From NCBI RefSeq assembly GCF_011045165.1, contig NZ_JAAKZI010000018.1, positions 1 through 64,000 of the forward strand: 64,000 nucleotides of DNA, in the 5' to 3' direction. Each line of letters opens with the position of its first letter. Position 1 is the first letter of the stretch. Positions 44,674 to 53,824 of this stretch are shown here, piece after piece. The translations under genes were made by a program, and so were the position numbers. Source of the DNA: Arthrobacter silviterrae (GTDB lineage Bacteria; Actinomycetota; Actinomycetes; Actinomycetales; Micrococcaceae). The notes under the pieces were generated by a model. That model made no database searches. It was not told the origin of the DNA and worked only from the letters and a program-made list of their open reading frames with translations.

Positions 44674-45345
44674 CTAGTCTTCGGTGAGCTTGCCGCGGGC
44701 CAGGCGGAACTTCCTGTCGGTCTGTGAGGCCAGGGCGTGGTCGTGGGTGACTACCAGGATGGTGGTCTTCTTTTCGTGCGCCAGCTGGCGCAGCAGGGCA
44801 ATGATGAGCTCGCCCGTCTCGTCGTCCAGGTTGCCGGTGGGCTCGTCTGCCAGGATCAGCTTCGGATTGTTCGCCAGCGCCCGGGCAATGGCCACGCGCT
44901 GCTGCATGCCGCCGGAGAGGCGGTTCGCCTTCCGCCCGTGCATCTCCTCCGTCAATTCCACCTGGTTGAGCAGCTCCGCGGCACGCTTGCTGCGCTCGCC
45001 GTGCCGCACCCCGGCGAACTCCATGGGCAGCATGACATTTTCCAGCGCCGAGAGGTTCGGGATCAGGTTGTACTGCTGGAACACGAAGCCGATGTCGTCG
45101 CGCCGGTAGGCCGTCAGCTTCCTGTCCGGAAGTTTGGAAATGTTCACCTCATCCACCACCACATCCCCCGAGCTGGCCTTGTCGAGCGCGCCCAGCAGCG
45201 ACAGCAGGGTGCTCTTGCCGCTGCCGCTCTTGCCCAATATTGCGGCAAAAGTGCCCTGTTCCAGGGTGAAGCTGACACCGTTGACGGGCTTGATGGTCCG
45301 GTCTCCGGAATTAAACGTCTTGACAACATCAGTAACACTAAGCAT
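44674..45345 (-). CDS. ABC transporter ATP-binding protein (MacB/LolD type), 223 aa
   Basis: ATPase of a mechanotransmission-type ABC system. It has Walker A GKSGSGKST, Q-loop VFQQYNLIPNLSALENV, signature LSGGMQQRVAIARAL, Walker B LILADEPTGNLD and switch His VTHDHALA. GAGGAG precedes its ATG. It starts three bases after the FtsX-type permease, with which it forms a two-gene unit. Such pairs act in export of peptides or lipids or in envelope signalling. Confidence 0.93.
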   Translation of the reverse strand: MLSVTDVVKTFNSGDRTIKPVNGVSFTLEQGTFAAILGKSGSGKSTLLSLLGALDKASSGDVVVDEVNISKLPDRKLTAYRRDDIGFVFQQYNLIPNLSALENVMLPMEFAGVRHGERSKRAAELLNQVELTEEMHGRKANRLSGGMQQRVAIARALANNPKLILADEPTGNLDDETGELIIALLRQLAHEKKTTILVVTHDHALASQTDRKFRLARGKLTED

Positions 45346-45348
45346 GGT

Positions 45349-46815
45349 TTACTCTCCTCGCAGGACTTCGATGGGGCGGACTTTTGCTGTCAGCAGGGAC
45401 GGGATCAGGGCGCCAATTGCGGCGATCACCAGAATTCCGACGGCGCCCAGCACCAGGGTCTGCCAGCCGACGGATGTGCTGATGGTTCCGATGAGCTGGC
45501 TGGCACCCGAGAAGGCGCCGCGGGTCCGGGTGAACCCGCCGCCGCCGAACCCGCCGCCGAACCCGCCGCCGCCCCCGGCGCCCTGGACGGGGCCGGCCGC
45601 CGCTGCCGTGGAACCGGTGTTTCCGGCCACCAGGGCGCTGACGATCGGGTTGCTGCTAAATGCGGCCACGACGGCGCCCACCACGGTGCCCATGACCACC
45701 AGGACCATGGCCTCCAGGACAAACTGGACGCCGATGGTGCGGTTGGCGGCTCCGATCGCCTTCAACACGCCAATTTCCCGACGCCGTTCACGCACCACCA
45801 TGATCATGATCAGCAGCACTATGAGCCCGGCCGTGACGAGGGAGGCGATGAAGGCGATGAGGGAGATGCTTTGCACGCTGCCGAGGGAGCTGATGGCTGA
45901 TTGCAGGCCCGAGGAGCCGGCCGTTACGTCCACATTGGTGGCCCCGAGTGAGGCGGTGAGGGCGGCCTGTGTGGCGGAGACATTTTCAATGTTGTCCACC
46001 ACCACGTTCAGGCTGCTGAGCTGGCCGGCCTGGCTGGTCAGGGTCTGCGTGGCGGCCAGCGGCAGGTAGATGCCGTTGTTGTCGAAGGCGTCCCCGGCGT
46101 CGAAAATGCCCGTCACCGTCATGGTGCGGCTCTGGACGGTGAAGGTGGAACCAACCTTCAGGGAATTCTTGGTGGCCAGCGTGGTGCCGACCAGGGCCTG
46201 GGTTGAATTGGCCGCAAAGTCCGTCAGCTGCGCGCCGCTGGTGACCTTGATGGCCGCACCCGTGGCCGTCGTCGAGGTTGAAACGCCCGTGGCCTGGATG
46301 GGGATGGTGAACGCGGGGCGCGTGGTGGTGCTGCCGCCCGTCGAGCCTCCGGTGGCGCCGCTGTTGCTGTTGTTGCGCTGGCCCAGGACGCCGGGGTCAA
46401 CAGCCGACTTGAGGCTGGTGGTGCCGCTGGAGCCAAAACCGCCGCCGGGGCCCCCGCGGTCGGCGCCCTGCCCGGCCCCGGGCGTCGCCGTCGTGGTGGA
46501 CGTTGCCGCCGAATTGGCCAGCCGCACACTCAACGTCCCGTTGACGCTTGTTACATGCGCGACGGCGGCCGCCTTGGTGGCGTCAGCAGCGGTCAGAGGG
46601 TTGCCGCCGCCGAGCCCTCCGCGGGAGCCTGCCGGATTGACCGTGAGATTGTTGCCCACGGACGCCTTGAGTGAGTCGACCTTGGCGCCCACCGCCTGGT
46701 TGGCCACCAGCATGGCCAGCGCCAGCCCTATTGCCACCGCCAAAATGACCACGACGGCGCCGCTGCGCACCTTGTTGCGGAACGCGTTGCCCACGCTCCG
46801 GGAAACCACACCCAT
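45349..46815 (-). CDS. FtsX/MacB-type ABC permease, 488 aa
   Basis: Four-helix permease. The first membrane helix is near residues 15-37 (VVVILAVAIGLALAMLVANQ). A large extracytoplasmic domain of about 300 residues follows, then three C-terminal helices, with the coupling segment RERRREIGVLKAIGA between the second and third. The outer domain contains a Gly/Ser/Thr-rich low-complexity stretch (around residues 110-165), and another Gly/Phe-rich loop (GGGGFGGGFGGGGF) lies before the last helix. The start at 46815 has GGGAG-CAGGAC upstream; an ATG nine codons earlier is possible. Partner of the downstream ATPase. Confidence 0.88.
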   Translation of the reverse strand: MGVVSRSVGNAFRNKVRSGAVVVILAVAIGLALAMLVANQAVGAKVDSLKASVGNNLTVNPAGSRGGLGGGNPLTAADATKAAAVAHVTSVNGTLSVRLANSAATSTTTATPGAGQGADRGGPGGGFGSSGTTSLKSAVDPGVLGQRNNSNSGATGGSTGGSTTTRPAFTIPIQATGVSTSTTATGAAIKVTSGAQLTDFAANSTQALVGTTLATKNSLKVGSTFTVQSRTMTVTGIFDAGDAFDNNGIYLPLAATQTLTSQAGQLSSLNVVVDNIENVSATQAALTASLGATNVDVTAGSSGLQSAISSLGSVQSISLIAFIASLVTAGLIVLLIMIMVVRERRREIGVLKAIGAANRTIGVQFVLEAMVLVVMGTVVGAVVAAFSSNPIVSALVAGNTGSTAAAAGPVQGAGGGGGFGGGFGGGGFTRTRGAFSGASQLIGTISTSVGWQTLVLGAVGILVIAAIGALIPSLLTAKVRPIEVLRGE

Positions 46816-46978
46816 GTCCTGCTCCCTGCTTTTGATGGCCACCCGAGCGGCGGCCGTCCAGCTTCCATGTTCTGGCGGCCGGCGGAGCGTTCGATAGGGG
46901 TGGGCTGTGCGTGGGCTGTGAGATTCCGGGCCGGTAGACTGTTCGGCGGGAACACCAACGACGTAATTGAGGCCTCAC

Positions 46979-48052
46979 TTGCTCGAATTCACCGCACGAT
47001 TTGCCACCGCCGCCGAGATTGACCAATGGGACACACTGGTCACGGCAAACCCCAACGGCGGCAACCTCCTGCAGTCCGAAGCGTTTGCCGCCGTGAAGAA
47101 AAACCATGGCTGGACACCGCAATTCCTGGCAATTGAGGGGCCCGGGTACACCAGCTACAACCTGGCCCTGGAAAAGTCCTACCCCCTCCTGGGCCGGCTG
47201 TGGTACCTGATCAAGGGCCCCGACATCCCCGGCATAGCGGAGCTGCCGGCCGTCATGGCGGCCCTGCGCACGTTCTCGCGGCAGGCCCGGCTGAACGTGT
47301 TCGCCGTCAAAATTGAACCGGACATCGTCAAGACCGAAGAAGCCCTGGACGTGCTCAGGGATGCCGGATTTACCAAGGCGCCGGACCTGCAGCCCAACGA
47401 CCACACGGCCCTGCTGGACATCACGCCCGAACCGAACGAACTGCTGCGCAAGCTCCATTCGCGGGGCCGCAACGCCGTCCGGCGCGCCCAGCGAGAAGGC
47501 GTGGAGGTGACGCCCATGGAGCCCTCGGAGGAGACCATGCGCAGCATGTACGGCCTCATGGAGGGCACCTTTGAGGCCAAAAATGCGGGCAAGGCACGTG
47601 AGTTTGGCTACTTTCGCCAGTTCTGGACCGAGTTCGCCAGCCGCGGCCAGGGCAGGTTTTACTTTGTACACGAGGACGGCGTCCCCTCGGTTGGCGCCTT
47701 CGTGATCAACTACGGGACCAAGGCCACCTACAAGGACGGCGGATCGCTGCAAAAGCGCTCTCAGTACGGCGATTCGCACCTGATCCAGTGGGCCGCCATC
47801 CTGGACATGAAGGACCTGGGCGCCGTGCAGTATGACTTCTGCGGCACGCCGCCGTCGGACCGGCTCAAGGACCCCACCCACCCGCACCACGGGCTGGGAC
47901 TGTTCAAGACCAGCTTCACGAAGACCGTGACAGACTTTGTGGGGTGCTGGGACCTGGCCTTCTCTCCGGTGAAATACAGGATTTGGACCACCGTCGGTGA
48001 GCGGCTGGCACGGCAGGCATACGTCCGGCGCACCGGGCAGCGATTTTACTAG
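46979..48052 (+). CDS. FemAB-family aminoacyltransferase, 357 aa
   Basis: A GNAT-fold peptidoglycan-bridge enzyme that would add amino acids from charged tRNA to the lysine side chain of cell-wall precursors. Seen are GNLLQSEAFAAVKKNHGW, WYLIKGPDIP, LHSRGRNAVRRAQREGVEV and YDFCGTPPSDRLKDPTHPHHG, LGLFKTSF. The start TTG at 46979 follows GAGG with six bases spacing. It lacks the coiled-coil insertion present in the next gene. The two Fem genes in tandem are consistent with the branched bridges of Micrococcaceae. Confidence 0.88.
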   Translation: MLEFTARFATAAEIDQWDTLVTANPNGGNLLQSEAFAAVKKNHGWTPQFLAIEGPGYTSYNLALEKSYPLLGRLWYLIKGPDIPGIAELPAVMAALRTFSRQARLNVFAVKIEPDIVKTEEALDVLRDAGFTKAPDLQPNDHTALLDITPEPNELLRKLHSRGRNAVRRAQREGVEVTPMEPSEETMRSMYGLMEGTFEAKNAGKAREFGYFRQFWTEFASRGQGRFYFVHEDGVPSVGAFVINYGTKATYKDGGSLQKRSQYGDSHLIQWAAILDMKDLGAVQYDFCGTPPSDRLKDPTHPHHGLGLFKTSFTKTVTDFVGCWDLAFSPVKYRIWTTVGERLARQAYVRRTGQRFY

Positions 48053-48148
48053 GCCTTCCACACCAGACAGATTTACCGGGCCCGGCCGCACGGCCGCCAG
48101 CTACGGGCAGCACACGCGATACTTCCAGGGAGCAAAGAGGAAAACCAC

Positions 48149-49441
48149 ATGGAATATTCAGAATTGACCGCCGGTGAATTTGACACCTTCGTTGACTCCC
48201 AGGCGACGGGCAGTTTCATGCAGTCCTCGATGATGGGCGCCCGCCGCGACGGCAATGGCTGGACCATGCGCATGGTGGGTGTCAAGCACGACGGCGCCGT
48301 GGTGGCGGCTGCGCTGCTGAGCTCGCGCAACGTCCTGGGCGGATTTGCCGACGTCGAATGCCTCCAGGGCCCTGTCCTGGATTACCGCGACGCCCCCCTC
48401 CGCACCTTTTTCTTCACCCGGCTTGAGGAAGACCTCAAGGCCCACAAGGTCCTCAGCTTCACCTTCAACCCGAAGCTGCTGGCCAACCACCGCGACCAGG
48501 ACGCCAATATCATTGACGACGGCTACACGGATGCCGACGTGGTCCAGGCCCTGGCGGAACTGGGCTTCGAGCACCAGGACAACACGGAGGTGGACGCCAA
48601 CCCGCTTTACCTGCGCTGGTACTTCGCCAAGGACCTGACCGGAATTGCGACGCCGGAGCAACTGCTGGCCGGCTTTGACGGGCAGGCCACGCGCTCCGTG
48701 AAGAAGGTCCTCAAGAGCCCCATCGAGGTCAGCGCGCTGGCAGAGGATGAACTGGACCAGTTCTTCGCCGTCATGCGCCACACGGGGGAGCGCCGCGGCT
48801 TTGACTACCGGGACGAGGACTACTACCGCTCCCTGGCCCACGTTTTCGGCCCCGAGCACATCGAGTTCCTGGTGGCCCGGCTCGACGTCGAACGCTATGA
48901 GGGCGAGCTGGCGGCACAGGTCAAAACCGACTCGGCTGCCCTGGAAAAGGCCCGGGCCGCCCTCGAAGCGGCGCCCGACAATGCCAAGAACGCCAAGCGG
49001 CTTGCCGCGGCCGAGCAAACGTGGGGCAGCTCCCAGGCGAAACTTGCCGACCTGCCCAGGCTGCGTGAGGACGGGCCGCAGGCCGTGCTGACCGCCGCCG
49101 TGTTCATCACGTTCGCGGGGGAGACGGTGTTCCTGGCCGGCGGCTCCTACGACCACTACTCACACTTCCACGCCAGCTACGCCCTCCACTGGCATGCCCT
49201 CCAGGAAGCCATGGCACGCGGCATCAGGCGCTACAACTTCTACGGGACCAAGGGCGAGTTCAGCAACAACCCCGAACAGCATGGCGTGTACCGCTTCAAG
49301 CGTGGCTTTGGCGGGGTCGTGGAGGAACAGACCGGCTACTTCACCAGCACGCCCAACAAGGCTGCGGAGAAGGCCCGGGAAACAGTCTCGGTCCTCCGGG
49401 GGGCCGTGGGGTCCCTGCGCAGCAAGCTCAGCGGCAAGTAG
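48149..49441 (+). CDS. FemAB-family aminoacyltransferase with coiled-coil arm, 430 aa
   Basis: Second bridge-forming enzyme. It has two GNAT-like halves and, at about residues 252-305, a charged Ala/Glu/Lys-rich insertion (LAAQVKTDSAALEKARAALE...) that fits the helical arm of FemA-type proteins. Other family segments are GSFMQSSMMGARRDGNGW, ATRSVKKVLKSP, RHTGERRGFDYRDEDYY and RYNFYGTKGEFSNNPEQHG, FKRGFGG. The ribosome site is GAGGAAAA. About 96 bases separate it from the first Fem gene. Together they probably build a bridge of more than one residue. Confidence 0.9.
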   Translation: MEYSELTAGEFDTFVDSQATGSFMQSSMMGARRDGNGWTMRMVGVKHDGAVVAAALLSSRNVLGGFADVECLQGPVLDYRDAPLRTFFFTRLEEDLKAHKVLSFTFNPKLLANHRDQDANIIDDGYTDADVVQALAELGFEHQDNTEVDANPLYLRWYFAKDLTGIATPEQLLAGFDGQATRSVKKVLKSPIEVSALAEDELDQFFAVMRHTGERRGFDYRDEDYYRSLAHVFGPEHIEFLVARLDVERYEGELAAQVKTDSAALEKARAALEAAPDNAKNAKRLAAAEQTWGSSQAKLADLPRLREDGPQAVLTAAVFITFAGETVFLAGGSYDHYSHFHASYALHWHALQEAMARGIRRYNFYGTKGEFSNNPEQHGVYRFKRGFGGVVEEQTGYFTSTPNKAAEKARETVSVLRGAVGSLRSKLSGK

Positions 49442-49458
49442 CCCGGAAGGCTCAGCAC

Positions 49459-50976
49459 GTGGAATCCGAGCCGCGTAACCCGCAGGAGGGCCGGCCGCCC
49501 GCCCCCAAGCCGCTGACGCCCGCCGCCAAGCCGCTGACGCCCGCCCCCAAGCCGCTGACGCCCGCCCAGGCGCGGGCCAACGCCTCGGCGCGCCGCATGA
49601 TCCGCAGGCTGGTCCAGGGCGACACCCCTCCGACGGCACCCATGAACATTGTGGAACGGCTGGCCGGCAGTCCGTATGCCAACCCAATGATCCAGGTGGG
49701 CAAGGCGGATGAGTCGGCGCGCAAGACCATCGACTTTGCCCTGCGCCTGGCTGAGACGATGTTCCGGTACGGGGCCGGCGCCCTGGAGGTGGAGACGTCC
49801 ATCATCGCCGTGACCGCCGCCTTTGGGCTGCGCAACATTGAGGTGGACATCACCAACCAGTCCGTCATCATCAACTACGCCCACCGCGACGGCGTGCCCA
49901 TCACCTTGCTGCGCGTGGTGCGGTCGTGGACCAGCAACTATGCCGGCCTGGTGCAGGTGCACGAACTGGTGACGGACATTGTCGGCAGCGGCGTGGGGCG
50001 CGCGGAGGCCCACCGCCGCCTGGACACCATCATTAAGGCGCCCAAGCCGTTTCCCCGGTGGATGGTGGCCCTGGCCGAAGCAGTGTTCGCTGCCGCCGTC
50101 GTTGGGGTCATCGGCGGCTCCGCCTTTGGCATGGGAGTGGCACTGGTGACCATCCTGCTGGCCGGCCAGGTGGCCCGCGTGCTGGGCAAATGGCGGGTGC
50201 CGGACTTCTTCGTCACCGCGATCAGCTCCTTCATTGTCACCGTGGTGGCCGTGCTGTGCTTCATGTTCCACGTCCCGCTGAGCCCTTCCGTGGTGGTGGC
50301 CGGCGGGATCCTGCTCATGCTGCCCTCGGGGCGGCTGGTCTCCGCCGTGCAGGACGCCATCAACGGCTTCCCCGTCACGGCCGCCGGGCGCTTCCTCTCC
50401 GCTTTTTTGACCTTTGGGGCCATAGTTTCCGGCATCGCCGTCGCACTTGTCATCGGGGCGCTCTTCGGCACGGACAGGCTCAACGTGGCCGAGCCCATCG
50501 CGGCCACCCTGCCGCTGTACGTGGTGTTGCTGCTGGTGGCGCTGTCCACCGTGGCGATCTGCATTGCCGAGCAGACGTCGGTGCGGCTGCTGCTGCCCAC
50601 CACGGCGGTGGCGCTGGCGGGCTACCTGGCCTACTACTACGGCATGGAATTTGGCCTCGGCGCACGGTTTGCGCCCGCGCTGGCAGCCATTGTGGTGGGC
50701 ATCCTGGCCCGGGTCATCGCCCTCCGCCTGGGCGCCCCGCAGCTGGTGGTGGCCGTTCCGTCCATCATTTTCCTGCTGGTGGGGCTTTCCATCTTCCGGG
50801 CCATGTTTGTCATGACCCTCACGCCCAACGATTCCGTGACGGGCGCCGTCGGCATCTTCAACGCCTTGGTGGTGATCCTGGCCGTCGCGGCCGGCGTGGT
50901 CCTGGGGGACAACATGGCCCGCCCGCTGACCCGCTCCAACGGCCAGAAGGACAGGCGCCGCAACCGCAGGCGGTAG
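49459..50976 (+). CDS. thrE: ThrE-type threonine/serine exporter, 505 aa
   Basis: Predicted proton-driven exporter of threonine and serine. The cytosolic N-terminal ThrE domain (about residues 70-190) carries RLAETMFRYGAGALEVETSI and VHELVTDIVGSGVGRAEAHRRL. About ten membrane helices follow in two sets. The first 40 residues hold three near-copies of PKPLTPA from a 21-base DNA repeat (49504-49566), probably a disordered tail. The start is GTG at 49459 with GGAAGG upstream. It follows the Fem gene by 17 bases. Confidence 0.9.
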   Translation: MESEPRNPQEGRPPAPKPLTPAAKPLTPAPKPLTPAQARANASARRMIRRLVQGDTPPTAPMNIVERLAGSPYANPMIQVGKADESARKTIDFALRLAETMFRYGAGALEVETSIIAVTAAFGLRNIEVDITNQSVIINYAHRDGVPITLLRVVRSWTSNYAGLVQVHELVTDIVGSGVGRAEAHRRLDTIIKAPKPFPRWMVALAEAVFAAAVVGVIGGSAFGMGVALVTILLAGQVARVLGKWRVPDFFVTAISSFIVTVVAVLCFMFHVPLSPSVVVAGGILLMLPSGRLVSAVQDAINGFPVTAAGRFLSAFLTFGAIVSGIAVALVIGALFGTDRLNVAEPIAATLPLYVVLLLVALSTVAICIAEQTSVRLLLPTTAVALAGYLAYYYGMEFGLGARFAPALAAIVVGILARVIALRLGAPQLVVAVPSIIFLLVGLSIFRAMFVMTLTPNDSVTGAVGIFNALVVILAVAAGVVLGDNMARPLTRSNGQKDRRRNRRR

Positions 50977-51006
50977 AACCGCCGGCGCCGCAACCGCCGG
51001 CGGTAG
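50954..51006. repeat. Tandem duplication of the thrE 3' end
   Basis: A 23-base segment including the last seven codons and TAG stop of thrE (50954-50976) is repeated at 50984-51006 with one mismatch, a 30-base unit. The second copy abuts the stop of the siderophore-interacting gene and includes the palindrome ACCGCCGGCGGT. It looks like a recent slippage duplication. Confidence 0.7.
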
Positions 51007-51861
51007 TTAGAGGATCTGGCCGATGGGCTGCTTCTTTTCGGCCTGGAAGTAGTCCTCCGTGCGCCCGTAGGCCCAGTAGCCGGACAGGGAGACCTGGGAG
51101 CGGTCCAGTCCGCGCTGCTTGAACAGGACGTCGCGCAGCTGCTTCATGTACTCCCGTTCGCCGTGGATGAAGGCATCCACGCGCCCGGCCGGCCATGTCC
51201 CCGAGGCCACGGCGTCGACCAGGGCCGTGCACCGGTCCGGGGTGGCGCCTTCGCGGAACAGCCAGGTGACGTCGACGCCGTCGGGCGCGTCAATTGGCTG
51301 GATGTCCGCCGCGGTGTCCACCTCAAGGTAGGCCAGCCCGGAGGCCCCGGCGGGCAGGGCCTCGAGGGCGGCCGCGATGGCGGGCAGGGCGGCCTCATCC
51401 CCGGCGAAAAGGTACCAGTCGGCATCCGGATTGGGCCGGTAGGCGCCGCCGGGCCCGGAAAAGATGATCCTGTCCCCGGGGGCTGCTGCCGCGGCCCACG
51501 GCCCGGCCAGCCCGGAGTCGCCGTGGACCACAAAGTCAATGGCGATTTCCTGCGCTGCCAGGTCCACCCAGCGGACGGTGTACGTGCGAGTGGCCGGCCA
51601 CTGCTCGCGCGGCATGAACTCGCGGAGGGCAAACACGTCCACCGGCTCCGCGTACTCCACGCCCGGCTGCAGGAAGTGGATCTTGACGTACATGTCCGTG
51701 GCATCCTTGGGCACAAACGCCGCCAGCCCGGGCCCGCCGGCCACCACGCGCACCATGTGGGGGCTGAGCCGTTCGGTGCGGACCACGGCCAGGGACACCT
51801 GCGTGCGGGGCTTGACGGCGGGGGCAACAAACGGTTCCGGGCTGGTGCCAGCGGGATTCAC
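51007..51861 (-). CDS. Siderophore-interacting protein (FAD-binding), 284 aa
   Basis: A flavin-dependent ferric-siderophore reductase of the SIP/ViuB family, which releases iron inside the cell. The N-terminal FAD-binding barrel carries RTYTVRW (near residue 92) and DFVVHGDSGLAGPWA. The C-terminal NAD(P)-binding part has WYLFAGDEAALPAI, and AFIHGEREYMKQLRDVL, SGYWAYGRTEDYF ends the protein. The start is GTG at 51861 with AGGAG seven bases upstream. No siderophore uptake genes are adjacent. Confidence 0.92.
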   Translation of the reverse strand: MNPAGTSPEPFVAPAVKPRTQVSLAVVRTERLSPHMVRVVAGGPGLAAFVPKDATDMYVKIHFLQPGVEYAEPVDVFALREFMPREQWPATRTYTVRWVDLAAQEIAIDFVVHGDSGLAGPWAAAAAPGDRIIFSGPGGAYRPNPDADWYLFAGDEAALPAIAAALEALPAGASGLAYLEVDTAADIQPIDAPDGVDVTWLFREGATPDRCTALVDAVASGTWPAGRVDAFIHGEREYMKQLRDVLFKQRGLDRSQVSLSGYWAYGRTEDYFQAEKKQPIGQIL

Positions 51862-51929
51862 AAAATACTCCTGGGGGTTGGTGCCGCCGCGCGGCCGCGT
51901 GAGATGGGCCTAAGAATATCAGCCGCCGC

Positions 51930-52697
51930 TCAGGCCGCCGGCAGCGCCCAGTCGATGGGGGAGGCGCCCTGCGCGCGCAGTGAATCGTTGATGCGGCTGA
52001 ACGGGCGCGAGCCGAAGAAGCCCCTGGACGCCGACAACGGGCTGGGGTGTGCCGATTCAATGATGGCCGTGCCGCCCAGCAGCGGCGCCAGTTTTTGCGC
52101 GTCGCGGCCCCACAGCACGCTGACCAGGGGCCGGTCCCGGGCCGCCAGCGTCCGGATCACGGCCTCGGTGACCTTTTCCCACCCACGACGGCGGTGCGAA
52201 CCCGCCGCTCCCGGCGCCACCGTGAGCACCCGGTTCAGCAGGAGGACGCCCTGCCCGGCCCAGGCGCTCAGGTCGCCATGGGCGGCCGGCGGGATGCCCA
52301 GATCCGCCTGGAGCTCCTTGTAAATGTTGTTCAGGCTGCGCGGCAGGGGGCGCGTGGCCTTGTCCACGGCAAAGGCCAGGCCCACGGAGTGGCCCGGCGT
52401 GGGGTACGGGTCCTGGCCAACTATCAGCACCTTGACCCCTGAAAGGGGTGCTCCCAAAGCACGCAGCACACCGGTGGGCGGCGGCAGGAAGGAGGCACCG
52501 GCGTCGTACTCCCGGCGCAGCATGGTGCCGAGGCCGCGCAGCGTGTCCTCCTGGGGCGCAAGGGCCTCCGCCCAGTCCGGGGCCATGAGCGCCATGGGAT
52601 GGGACGCCAGGGTTTCCAGGGCCTGCAGCTGGGCGCCGTCCCAACCGGCGGGGGAAGCGGGTTCGGGCAGTTCGAACAGTGCAGGCAGGGAATCCAT
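51930..52697 (-). CDS. ung: Uracil-DNA glycosylase, 255 aa
   Basis: Family 1 uracil-DNA glycosylase that removes uracil from DNA. It has catalytic motif [16 protein letters not shown] (the Asp activates water), [19 protein letters not shown] and the DNA-intercalating loop [18 protein letters not shown]. The Pro after GQDPY replaces the His of the classical motif; this form is familiar from other actinobacterial Ung proteins. The start ATG at 52697 has only a weak ribosome site; the frame is open further upstream without support. Confidence 0.95.
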   Translation of the reverse strand: MDSLPALFELPEPASPAGWDGAQLQALETLASHPMALMAPDWAEALAPQEDTLRGLGTMLRREYDAGASFLPPPTGVLRALGAPLSGVKVLIVGQDPYPTPGHSVGLAFAVDKATRPLPRSLNNIYKELQADLGIPPAAHGDLSAWAGQGVLLLNRVLTVAPGAAGSHRRRGWEKVTEAVIRTLAARDRPLVSVLWGRDAQKLAPLLGGTAIIESAHPSPLSASRGFFGSRPFSRINDSLRAQGASPIDWALPAA

Positions 52698-52864
52698 GGT
52701 TCCATTCTCGCCCCCTGCCGTGCAGGCTTCATCCCTCCACAGGCGCGGCCCGCTGCCTGCCTGTCCACAACCTCCCAAATGACACTCGTGTGATTCGCCA
52801 TTATCATGGTAGAAGGAGCGGTGCCTGCCGGGCGCGGCCGTGTGGACAGGAAAGAGAGCGTGTT

Positions 52865-53179
52865 GTGACGCAAGCAGCTGAACCCCTGCCACCTGCACAC
52901 GGCGGAAACATGGTGCCGGATGCGGGCCGGGAGCACGGGCTGACCGAGCGGGACACGCAAATGCTGGCACTGGAACGGCAGTGGTGGAAGTACGCCGGGG
53001 CCAAGGAGCAGGCCATCCGCGACTTGTTCGACCTGTCCGCGACACACTACTACCAAATCCTCAATGCGCTGATCGACACGGAGGCCGCCCTGGCCCATGA
53101 CCCCATGCTGGTCAAGCGGTTGCGTAGACTACGTACGTCGCGACAAAAGGCCCGGACCGCGCGCCGGCTGGGCAACTGA
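52865..53179 (+). CDS. DUF3263 protein, 104 aa
   Basis: A small actinobacterial protein with a helical domain that looks like a sigma-like or DNA-binding helix set: [33 protein letters not shown] in two pieces, then [17 protein letters not shown]. The basic C-terminus is [20 protein letters not shown]. The start is taken as GTG at 52865 after GGAAAGAG; an ATG at 52910 is an alternative. It is regularly found before a LytR_C-domain gene in this group of bacteria, as here (42 bases apart). The function is unknown. Confidence 0.85.
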   Translation: MTQAAEPLPPAHGGNMVPDAGREHGLTERDTQMLALERQWWKYAGAKEQAIRDLFDLSATHYYQILNALIDTEAALAHDPMLVKRLRRLRTSRQKARTARRLGN

Positions 53180-53221
53180 CGCACGCCCTTACTGCCTCAC
53201 CCACAAGGACAGCACTGCACT

Positions 53222-53824
53222 ATGAGCAATTACCCGCGGGATGAATTTGACCGTGTCCTGGAGAACTCGGCCCGTCATGGCGTCCACCGTGCCTCCCTTG
53301 AGGCGCCGCCCCGGAGCCTGATGCCGCTCATGACCTTCGGTGTGGCAGCCCTGTGCATTGGCCTGCTGGCGTTCCTGATTGTGCCCAAGCTGAGCGGCAA
53401 CCACGCCGTGACCAATCCTCCCGCGGCCGTGTCGTCGACCTCCGCCAAGGCCACCACGCCCAGCCCGCTGCCCTCCAGCGCCGCCCCCCACACCACGGCT
53501 GCCGCGGAAACGCCGACACCGACCCCCACGCCAACGCCCGACTCGGTCCTGAACAAGGCCACCCCCGTTGCGATCTACAACGCCACGGGCATCGGCGGGC
53601 TGGCGGCCAAGTATTCCGGAATAGTCATGACGGACGGCTGGACCGTGTCGCAGGCGGCCAACTGGGCGGGCCGGCCGCAGGGGGCGTCGTCCATTGTCTA
53701 CAACGGCGTGGCCCAGAAGGCGAACGCCGAGGAATTGGGCAAGCTCCTGAACATCCCCACCCTGCTGGACAGCGCCGAAATCGGGACGCCCCTGGCTGTA
53801 ATCCTGGGCCCCGGCGCCCAGTAG
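53222..53824 (+). CDS. LytR C-terminal-domain membrane protein, 200 aa
   Basis: Single-pass membrane protein. A cytosolic N-terminus of about 33 residues, one helix (LMTFGVAALCIGLLAFLIVP), a Ser/Thr/Pro/Ala-rich linker (with repeated TPTPTPTP) and an extracellular LytR_C domain from about residue 113 (ATPVAIYNATGIGGLAA to the C-terminus). LytR_C domains accompany cell-wall polymer ligases but lack the catalytic LCP part here. The ribosome site is AAGGAC. Probably co-transcribed with the DUF3263 gene. Confidence 0.88.
   Translation: MSNYPRDEFDRVLENSARHGVHRASLEAPPRSLMPLMTFGVAALCIGLLAFLIVPKLSGNHAVTNPPAAVSSTSAKATTPSPLPSSAAPHTTAAAETPTPTPTPTPDSVLNKATPVAIYNATGIGGLAAKYSGIVMTDGWTVSQAANWAGRPQGASSIVYNGVAQKANAEELGKLLNIPTLLDSAEIGTPLAVILGPGAQ

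Noticed and set aside
52400..52420. Ung missing its catalytic motif because of GQDPYP
   Set aside because: The Pro variant is normal in actinobacterial Ung proteins; the catalytic Asp and the HPSPLSA loop are present.
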